A DNA stretch of 11,226 nt from an uncultured bacterium. Its GTDB lineage: Bacteria > Patescibacteriota > Gracilibacteria > BD1-5 > UBA6164. Under the pieces are notes generated by a model, which saw only the letters and a program-made list of their open reading frames with translations, ran no database searches and was not told the DNA's origin. Where the stretch lies: contig CAMZKR010000138.1 in assembly GCA_947311335.1 (NCBI GenBank), positions 1 through 11,226 of the forward strand, given 5' to 3'. Shown one piece after another: positions 1 through 6,983 of this stretch (positions are counted from its first letter, which is position 1; each line of letters begins with the position of its first letter). Both the position numbers and the translations under genes were made by a program.

Positions 1-9
1 TTTTTAAAT

Positions 10-354
10 ATGAAAAAACATTTTTATACAAAAGAGATTATAGATATATGTGATAACAATCATTTAACTGTAGAAGATATTTATAAAAAATTAACAGAGA
101 TTTTTCCAAATGTTTGAAAATCATCAGTATATAGAAATGTAGAAGGCTTAGCAAAAAAATGAGAATTAAAAAAAATAACTTGAGTGTGAAAAAAATCATA
201 TTTTGAAAAAAATATATGAACACATATTCATTTAGTTGATAAAGAAACATGAAAGATTATAGATATAGATGCAGATATAAAATTACCTAAATTACCAACA
301 AATTTTAATATATCAAATGTAGATGTAAAAGTATTTGGTGAGTTTTCTAATTAA
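10..354 (+). CDS. Fur-family transcriptional regulator, short, lacking the structural zinc cysteines
   Basis: With TGA read as Gly this is an intact 114-residue protein. The N-terminal winged helix is recognisable: HLTVEDIYKKL (about residues 18-28), then SSVYRNVEGLAKKGELKKI, matching the Fur/PerR/Zur recognition region. The start of the dimerisation domain follows, with the metal-site pattern HIH (His72, His74) and GKIIDID. Family members bind a metal and repress iron, zinc or peroxide genes as dimers. Here the usual CxxC after the HxH motif is replaced by Asp77 and Thr80, and the protein ends at VFGEFSN, where relatives carry a second cysteine pair. The only cysteine is Cys14. At 114 residues it is shorter than the usual 130-150. 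Six of its eight glycines are TGA. The stop is a tandem TAATAA. It sits 5 nt upstream of trmB, so the two are probably cotranscribed. The family call is firm; which metal it senses, if any, cannot be told. Confidence 0.85.
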
Positions 355-359
355 TAAAA

Positions 360-1049
360 ATGATAAATAATCCATATATTGAAAAAATAAAAAATCATCC
401 AAAAATAGAAACAGATTTAAAAAAGATTTACTTAAAAAAATGAAAGTGGAATAATTTTTTTTGAAATAAAAATTCTATAATACTTGAAATATGAACTGGT
501 CTTTGAAATTTTTTCTCTGAGGAAGTAAATAATAATCCAGATAAAAATTATATCTGAATGGAAATAAAATATAAAAGACTTTATAAAACAGCAGAAAAAA
601 CTCTTAGAAATATATGTAATTATGCACTTAATAATGAAAAATTACAGAAAATAAAACAAGAAAATGATAATTTTATTTTACTTAAAGATTATGGAGAAAA
701 TATAAATAAAATATTTTTAGAAGAAGAAATTGAAATTACTTATATATTTTTCCCTGATCCATGGGAGAAAAAAGATAGACAAAAAAAACATAGATTATTA
801 CAAAGAGATTTTTTAAATAATCTATATAAAATTACAAAAAAATGATGAAAAATTATCATAAAAACTGACCACATGGAATACTTTGAATTTATTCTAGAAG
901 AATTGCAAGAAAACCCTTTTATGATAAAACAAAAGAGTTTTGATTATGAGAAAGATGAATTATTAATAGAAAAAGAAAAAATAACAGAATTTGAATCAAA
1001 ATTTAGATGAGAAAGAAAAAAAGTATGTTATGTGGAATTAGAAAAATAA
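360..1049 (+). CDS. trmB: tRNA (guanine-N7-)-methyltransferase TrmB
   Basis: An intact 229-residue protein once TGA is Gly, close to the E. coli TrmB length of 239. It uses S-adenosylmethionine to methylate guanine 46 in the variable loop of many tRNAs, in the cytoplasm. Motif I is LEIGTGLGNF (about residues 41-50), in which two of the three glycines are TGA. The family signature FFPDPWEKKDRQKKHRLL lies near residues 130-147, KITKKGGKIIIKTDH follows, and the C-terminal TEFESKFRGERKKVCYVE corresponds to the TrmB T-x-F-E-x-x-F/G motif. The ATG at 360 gives the expected N-terminus and lies 5 nt after the Fur-like gene. There is no Shine-Dalgarno, only an A-rich leader. The gene ends 3 nt from the stop codon of the convergent L,D-transpeptidase gene. 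Two consecutive TGA codons (842-847) encode Gly-Gly. Confidence 0.95.
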
Positions 1050-1052
1050 AGA

Positions 1053-2297
1053 TTAATTATAATTTCAAATTATTACATATCTTCATTTTTCTCAATTTAT
1101 TAATCAAAGTTTATCAAGTAATTTTACAGAAAAAGGAGAGATTCTAATACAACCATGAGACATTTTTTTTCATAACTGAGTTATTCCCCGAGGTGTAGTG
1201 GTATGCATAACTAAATGCATATCAGCATTTTCTGGAGAATTAAGTTTTTGAGAGTTTCATTTTTTATCAACATCATACCATCATAAGAAAAAGATTTTAC
1301 TTCACTTATCTCCATATCATTTACTATCTGTTCATTCAGCTCTCCAATCCAATTTAGCTACCTTTTTATTTTGTCATAATCTTTCACTTCTATCTATTAT
1401 GCTATAAGGAGTTTCAAAATACCTATATTTACTTTTATTTCCATGATTACGAGCAGGATTTCAAGTAGATATTTTATCATATCATAAGATTTTTATTTGA
1501 TTGTTCTCTATAGTACATAAAAAAGATCTTTGTAGGCTCTTATCAAGATAATAAAAATATTCTCAATCTTTAATTCATAAATTTTCTATTTTTTTCTCTA
1601 GATAAGTTATTATATTAGCTTCTAACTTATTTATTTTAAATTCATTAGCAGTATATTTTCCAAATAAATTTTCTATAGAATCATTATCTAAATTTGGATT
1701 ACTTAAATCATTATTAAGATCTATATTTTTATTTGTAATAGTTGTTATATTATAATTTTTATTTGATTTTATTTTTAGTTTTAATTCTCCATCTTTATGA
1801 GAATCTAGTACATATGTTCTTAAATTTTGATTCCATATATATTCTCAATATTTCTTTCAATTTATAGTTAAGTATACTCTATTTGTTCACATAAATGGTA
1901 ACTCATAATTTTCTTCTGAATTTTCTATATATATATTTTTATAAGAGCTTGAATAAAAATTTTCTGTATAATCTTTATTTAAATAAAATTTATATATAAA
2001 AGTTAGTGTTGCATATCAAACTATTCAATCTTTTTTTAATCAAAATCTTTTTTGTATTTGATATATTTTATTTATAAATTTATTTATATTATTTTCAAAT
2101 CAAAAAAAAGAAAATAAATAATTTAATTCTTCTTCTCAGATTATTTTTTTAGATAATTTAATTTTTGATTTTAGAGAACTTATATTTTCTATATTATCTC
2201 TTGTTTTTTCAGTAGCAAAAACAGTTTCTGGAGATAAACCTAGAGCAATAGCTCAAGTAAATCATTTTTTAATTATTTCTCTTCTATTAAATTTCAT
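1053..2297 (-). CDS. Secreted L,D-transpeptidase (YkuD domain) with peptidoglycan-binding domain
   Basis: A 414-residue protein on the minus strand with TGA = Gly. Residues 1-28 form a signal with a twin-arginine-like start (NRREIIK, residues 4-10), a moderately hydrophobic stretch and a probable cleavage site after VFA (residue 28). Residues about 78-104 match a PG_binding_1 domain (IQKRFGLKKDGIVGYATL). The middle (about 110-260) is Asn/Lys-rich and unrecognised. The C-terminal YkuD domain has ISTGNPA (276-282), His361, His365 and the active-site motif SHGCIR with catalytic Cys383. Such enzymes make 3-3 peptidoglycan cross-links, or attach proteins to the wall, outside the membrane. Codon 370, in HTTTPxG, is CGG and could be Arg or Trp. 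It lies 22 nt downstream of the 461-residue hypothetical gene, suggesting an operon, and converges on trmB. Domain assignment is secure; Tat export is inferred from the signal only. Confidence 0.9.
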
Positions 2298-2319
2298 AAG
2301 TTAAGTTAATTTATATTTT

Positions 2320-3705
2320 TTAAGCTACCATTATTTTATACTTTCAAATCAATTTTTCTTTATCATTTGTTATAACCTCAATATCAAATTTTACAGGTCA
2401 TCTAGCAGGTTTAGCAGATGTTATTTTAATTATAGGTGTTTTATTCTCTTTTATTAATTTCTTAAAATCTGGATTTTTATAAATTTCATCAACACTTGCA
2501 AATATTCATTTTAATTTACTAAAATCTATATTATTTAGTTTTTCATTATTTATCATATTTCTTAATTCTTGTATTTTTTCTTGTTTTAAGAAAAATCAAT
2601 TAAGTAATCTAAATCAGATATGTTCTAAAAGTCATGAATCAATAGGAATTAATCTATCATTGAAATCTAAAGGAACTTCTTTAGAAAAAGTATGATACCA
2701 TAATTCATCATGCATAATCATATCTTCTTTATATTCTCATATATCTTTTCATAATTCTATTCATTTATTAGAAGGATTTTTTCTATTATAAACTTTTTTC
2801 TCTATTTTAGATACGCTATATATATCTTGAGTTTCAGAATCTTTTATTGTTATTTTGTTTCAAGTCCTTTCAATTGTTATATTATTTCATGGTAACAAAA
2901 TCTTTTTAGGTCTTATTGTTTTTATATGTTCATTTTTATTTAATAATCCTGATTTTTCAATCATTCATTTTTGAATTAAAAGAGGAATAATTCAAGCATG
3001 TCTTGTTATAGAATCTAAATATTCTCTAATAAAAGTATAATTTTCAAAAGTTTTTATAATCTTTCATTTATCATCAACTTCATTTCCATAATTATTCTCT
3101 AAAGAATATAATAAATTTTCGGGTTTTGTATTATCTTTCTTTTTATAGATTCTTTTAGATAGTTTTCATATACAATTATTAAATATTCTTTCAACTTCAG
3201 AAATATTATTCTTTAAAGTCATATCTTGTGAGTTTTCTTCTTTAAATTTAATAAGTTCTTTATTTAATTTTTCAATAATAGGTGAAATAAAAGATAGTTT
3301 AGCAAAATCTATTTCATTTGCTGTTTTATTTACAGTTTTTTCAAAATTACTATTTTTTCCATTTTCTTGTATTGGATTTTTTATGAAGAAATCAATTATC
3401 TTTTGATAATCTTCTCATAAGAAATCAGATAAAATATTTTTAAATTCTTTTTTAATAGATTTTAATTTTTCATCATCTTTTTTCAAAAAATCTATAAACT
3501 CTCATATAGTTTTTAAAAAACTAAATTGTGCTAATATATATTCTTTAGAAGATAATATTTGTAAGTTAAAAATATCATCTATATCATTTTTTGATAATAT
3601 ATCATTTATAGCATTATTTGTATCATTTCATAAATCTCATTCTCAGCTATTTTCTTGTGTTTTATATTCTATTCAACCTAAATTTATTCAATTTTGTTTA
3701 TTCAT
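2320..3705 (-). CDS. Hypothetical protein, 461 residues, upstream partner of the L,D-transpeptidase
   Basis: The reading frame is continuous over 462 codons with TGA = Gly and ends in TAA. I do not recognise the family. No signal peptide or membrane segment is visible, so it is probably cytoplasmic. The N-terminus is Asn/Asp/Gly-rich (about 1-45). A predominantly helical Lys/Glu-rich part follows (about 46-260). Next is a short beta-like region around ILLPGNNITIERTGNKITI (269-287). Residues about 325-370 form an unusually well-mixed, globular-looking stretch with MIMHDELWYHTF (329-340). Another helical part follows, and the last 40 residues look beta-rich (IIKITSAKPARGPVKFD). It is the first gene of a two-gene minus-strand unit with the L,D-transpeptidase 22 nt downstream, so a link to wall synthesis is a contextual guess only. 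The start at 3705 is the first ATG of the frame; no Shine-Dalgarno is present. Confidence 0.8.
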
Positions 3706-3843
3706 AGTTTTTAATTAAAGATTAATAAGATCTTTACTAAAATCACTAAAAAATTAAAAAAGTCAAAATATTTTAATATTTAGTTTTAGAGAATTTTATT
3801 TATATAGATATAATAAAAAAAATTTAATATTTAAATACTAAAA
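3706..3843. other. Divergent intergenic region between the minus-strand wall operon and the plus-strand protease/channel genes
   Basis: These 138 bases separate two divergent start codons and must hold promoters for both directions unless transcription enters from further away. The stretch is almost entirely A and T. A perfect TATAAT hexamer faces the protease gene (listed separately). On the minus strand a TTGACT hexamer lies at 3766-3761, but no convincing -10 follows at 16-18 nt. No RNA gene or long inverted repeat was seen. Confidence 0.5.
3809..3814 (+). promoter_or_regulatory. Candidate -10 hexamer for the Ste24-like protease gene
   Basis: TATAAT matches the bacterial -10 consensus exactly and lies 29 nt before the ATG at 3844. 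No good -35 hexamer is found 16-18 nt upstream (the 17-nt position reads TTAGAG). In DNA this rich in A and T such a hexamer can arise by chance, so the call rests mainly on its position in a divergent intergenic region. Confidence 0.3.
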
Positions 3844-5076
3844 ATGACAACACAAATTATTTTTTATACTATACTTTGACTACTCATATTTGAATTTATT
3901 TTAACAAAATATCTTGCTTATCTAAATACTTTAAAGTGGTCAAATAAATTACCTAGTGAACTTGAATGAATTTATGATGAGAAAAAATATAAGAAATCAC
4001 AAAAATATGAAAAAACAAAACATAAATTTGAGATTATAACAAGTACTTTTAGTTTTGTAGTTATTATGATAGTTATTATATTTTGAGGTTTTGGATATTT
4101 AGATAATTTAATAAGAATTTATAGTGACAATGAAATAATTTTAAGTTTATTATTCTTTTGAATAATTATGCTTATTCAAACTATTATAAATTTACCTTTT
4201 TCTTATTATTCAAATTTTATTATAGAAGAAAAATATTGATTTAATAAAATGACAAAGAAATTATTTTTTTTAGATATTTTAAAATCACTTTTACTTTGAG
4301 TTGTTATTTGATGAATTTTAATTTCAGCAATAGTTCGGACTTATACAAGATTTTGAGATAATTTCTGGTTATTAGCATGGCTTATAATGACAGGTTTTTC
4401 AGTATTTTTTATGATGTTTTATAGTACTCTTATAGTGCCACTTTTTAATAAACAAACTCCACTTGAAAATTGAGAATTAAGAAATGCAATAGAAAATTTT
4501 TCAAAAAAAGTATGATTTAAATTAGATAATATATTTGTAATAGATGGTAGTAAAAGAAGTAGTAAGGCAAATGCTTACTTTTCATGACTTGGTTCTAAAA
4601 AAAGGATAGTTCTTTATGATACATTAGTAAAAGATTTAACAATAGAAGAATTGGTAGCAGTCCTTGCTCATGAAATAGGGCATTATAAGAAAAAACATAC
4701 ACTACAGATGTTAGCTTTTAGTATAATTCAAACAGGGTTTATGCTTTATATTCTTTCTTTAACTTTAAGAATACCAGAAGTTTCTTATGCACTTTGAGTA
4801 AACATGACAAGTTTTTATATTTGAATTATTGCATTTTGAATATTATTTACTCCTATTTCTATAGTTTTAGGACTTTTTTCAAATATACTTTCTAGAAAAA
4901 ATGAATATGAAGCAGATAAATTTGCAAAAGATTATTATAAATCAGATAAACTTATAAATTCTCTTAAAAAACTTTCAATTAATAATTTAAGTAATTTAAG
5001 ACCCCATAAAGCATATGAGTTTTTCTATTATTCTCATCCTACAGTACTTAAAAGAATAAAAGCTTTGAGAAAATAA
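3844..5076 (+). CDS. Ste24/CAAX prenyl protease 1-like integral membrane zinc metalloprotease (M48)
   Basis: A 410-residue polytopic membrane protein, intact with TGA = Gly and about the length of Ste24 family members. The zinc site is HEIGH at residues 276-280, with the third ligand Glu354 and Asp358 in NEYEAD. Other family hallmarks are VPLFNKQTPLENGEL, VIDGSKRSSKANAYFSG, KKRIVLYDTL and the C-terminal HPTVLKRIKAL. Several hydrophobic segments flank the catalytic domain, as in the barrel-like Ste24 fold. In eukaryotes these enzymes cleave prenylated CAAX proteins. In bacteria prenylation is not expected, so the likely role is turnover or quality control of membrane proteins. Codon 165 (4336-4338) is CGG, at a position where my recollection of bacterial homologues has Trp. 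The gene is followed 73 nt later by two ion-channel genes on the same strand. The leader is A-rich without a Shine-Dalgarno. Confidence 0.93.
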
Positions 5077-5086
5077 AAAAAAAGTG

Positions 5087-5140
5087 TTAAAATATAAATA
5101 CTTAACGATTCCTCAAAATAATAATAAGTATTTATTTTAA
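5087..5140. repeat. Long inverted repeat in the leader of the first channel gene
   Basis: The left arm 5087-5104 and right arm 5125-5140 can form 16 base pairs with a single 2-nt bulge (5095-5096), around a 20-nt loop at 5105-5124. The loop contains a small GC-bearing cluster (ACGATTCCTC) in an otherwise A/T region. The structure ends 9 nt before the ATG at 5150 and starts 10 nt after the protease stop codon, so it occupies most of the 73-nt gap. A-tracts flank both sides, so no U-tract follows on the plus strand and it is not a standard plus-strand terminator. It could be a 5' leader hairpin controlling channel translation, a mRNA processing or stability element, or an operator. The pairing is seen directly; the role is unknown. 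Confidence 0.6.
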
Positions 5141-5149
5141 ATAAAAAAA

Positions 5150-6070
5150 ATGTTTTTAAGACTTTTAGAAAAAAGCCAACATAGATTTGTTGTTAACAAA
5201 AATAGAAAAAAATATGAAAATATATTAGAAAACCCAGATAGTAAAATAGGGGTATTTTTATCAAGTATTATAGCTTTCTTAGTAATTATTTCTGTTTGAA
5301 TGATTTTTGTTGAAACAATATGAAATAATTATATTATTTATTGGAAAGAAATATTTTTATTAGATTTTTTTATATCTTCAGTATTTTTACTTGAATATTT
5401 TTATCGTTTTTTAAGAGCTAAAAAGAAAATCAAATTCATTTTAAAACCACTAAATATAATAGATTTGCTTTCCTTTATGCCATTTTTTATATGAATATCT
5501 ATAAAATCTTTTACTTCATTAGATACAATAAAAATCATTAGAATTATTAGAGTACTTAGATTACTTGAATTTAATTCTCATTCTCCTATAACTATATGAT
5601 TTATTAGAACAATAAAAGAATATCATAGAGAATATAAAGCAGTTTTATTTTTATTTTTAACTGTACTTATAATAGATTCTACATTTGTCTACCATGTAGA
5701 ACATTTAGTAAACCCAAAGTTTTCTTCTATTCCTGAATCTTTGTGGTGGGGAATAGTAACAATGACAACAGTAGGTTATTGAGATATTTATCCAATAACA
5801 ATATTATGAAGATTTTTTTGAGCAATTATAGTGTTTTTATGACCATTACTATTAGCTGTTACTTCTTCCATTACAATCCTTGTTTTTATGGATGTAGTTG
5901 AATTACATAAAGCTAGAATAGAAAAAGTTTGTAATAAATGTAAAACTATAAATAGAGAAGATGCCAATTATTGTTATAAATGTGGAACTAAAAAATTTAT
6001 AAATACAATAGTTAAGAAAAAGGTAAGTAGAATATTAACATCAAATAAAAGAAAATGAAAGATATTGTAA
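5150..6070 (+). CDS. Voltage-gated potassium channel with C-terminal zinc ribbon
   Basis: A 306-residue protein with the Kv six-helix layout. S1 is about 35-56. S2 is about 68-87, with Glu82 and Arg86. S3 is about 101-118, with Asp105 in NIIDLLSFMPFF. S4 has basic residues every third position (Lys128, Arg131, Arg134, Arg137). S5 is about 162-183. The pore carries TMTTVGYGDIYP with the filter TVGYGD at 207-212, where Gly211 is TGA. S6 is about 219-248. After S6 comes a four-cysteine zinc ribbon (Cys261, Cys264, Cys275, Cys278; CxxC-x10-CxxC) and a short basic tail. The filter predicts K+ selectivity, and the S4 charges predict gating by membrane potential. The zinc ribbon is not a standard part of bacterial Kv channels. 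The last 16 nt overlap the next channel gene, implying coupled translation of the two subunits. Confidence 0.92.
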
Positions 6071-6894
6071 ATATAAAATATAAAATCCCAGATGAAGATA
6101 AAAATACAGTATTTGAGAAAACAAATAAAAAAAAGGGAATTTATGCAAATTTATTTATAATTTGATTGATTATTTTATCTGTATTCATAGCTTTTATTAG
6201 TACAGTTCCTGAAATAAATAAAAAATATTTCATTCTACTTTTTATTATAGATTTAACAATATCTATAATATTTTTTGTAGAATATATTTATAGATGGATA
6301 AACTCTAGTCATAGATATTGATTTCCTTTTAAAGTTTTAAATATATTTGATTTACTTTCATTTTTACCATTTTTTATACTTTTAATTATTAATTGACCTT
6401 GAGTATATTGATTATTTGTTCTTTTTAGAATCTTTAGAATTTTTAGAGTTATAGAATTACTAGAGAAAATCCCTATAACACTTAGAATGATAAAATGAAT
6501 AAATAGACATAAAACAGAATTAACTACTTGAATTTTTATAATATTTTTAATTTTAATTCTTTTTACATCATCTCTTTATATACTTGAAAACACATGGTGA
6601 AACAAAGAAGTATTTTCATCTTTACCAAAGACTTTATGGTGGTGAATATATGCATTAACAACATCTTGAGATGCTTGAATGTTCCCCCAAACTTTATTAT
6701 GAAGATTTTTAGCTGGGATGTTAATGGTTATGTGACCAATTTTAGTATCTATTATATGATCAGTTATAATTTTAATATTTTTAGATGCAACAAGTATAAT
6801 AAATCTTTCAAAAAAGAAATTAAAATGCAAACATTGTACAACTATAAATACAATAGATTCTCATTATTGCAAAAATTGCTGAAAGAAATTATAA
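6055..6894 (+). CDS. Second voltage-gated-type ion channel with an atypical selectivity filter and zinc ribbon
   Basis: A 279-residue paralogue of the preceding channel with the same order of parts. S2 has Glu76 and Arg80, S3 has Asp99 in NIFDLLSFLPFF, S4 has Arg125, Arg128 and Arg131, and the zinc ribbon is Cys258, Cys261, Cys272, Cys275 with identical spacing. The pore differs. Where its neighbour has TTVGYGDIYP, this one has TTSGDAGMFP (residues 202-211), the same length but with Val to Ser, Tyr to Asp, Gly to Ala and Asp to Gly. This is not a K+ signature; Asp206 would place an acidic ring in the filter of a tetramer. It could be a channel of different selectivity, a modulatory subunit forming mixed tetramers, or a non-conducting copy. 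The ATG at 6055 lies inside the end of the first channel gene (16-nt overlap). The extensive similarity suggests local gene duplication. Confidence 0.88.
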
Positions 6895-6983
6895 AAATTT
6901 CTTTAAATTTTCATTAATTCAAATTTGAAAATAAAAGTTATTTAAGTATATTTTGTTTAGATAGAATTTAAAACAAAAATTAT
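6895..6983. other. Intergenic leader of metG with small palindromes
   Basis: These 89 nt lie between the second channel gene and metG. They contain a perfect 12-bp palindrome TTCAAATTTGAA (6918-6929) and a 7-bp inverted repeat ATTTTCA/TGAAAAT (6907-6913 and 6926-6932, 12-nt loop). A -10-like TAGAAT sits at 6962-6967, 16 nt before the metG ATG, without a clear -35. No T-box features are visible, and the gap is too short for a typical T-box leader. The palindrome could be an operator or a weak terminator stem; A/T-rich DNA produces such sequences easily. Confidence 0.35.

Noticed and set aside
558..845. A standard-code 95-residue gene inside trmB
   Set aside because: It is the TGA-free middle of the full TrmB frame; motif I lies upstream and the C-terminal motif downstream in the same frame.
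1059..1073. Inverted repeat ATAATTT-C-AAATTAT at the trmB/L,D-transpeptidase junction as a terminator
   Set aside because: The loop is one nucleotide, the stem is pure A/T, and it lies inside the last codons of the transpeptidase gene.
3736..3766. Minus-strand TTGACT (3766-3761) as the -35 of the wall operon promoter
   Set aside because: No acceptable -10 occurs at 16-18 nt; the best, TTTAGT, needs a 19-nt spacer and matches only four of six bases.
6576..6830. Open frames on both strands (6576-6830 minus, 6594-6917 plus) over the second channel gene
   Set aside because: They overlap the channel frame, which carries helices, an S4 motif and a zinc ribbon; their own translations show no recognisable motifs and exist only as shadows.
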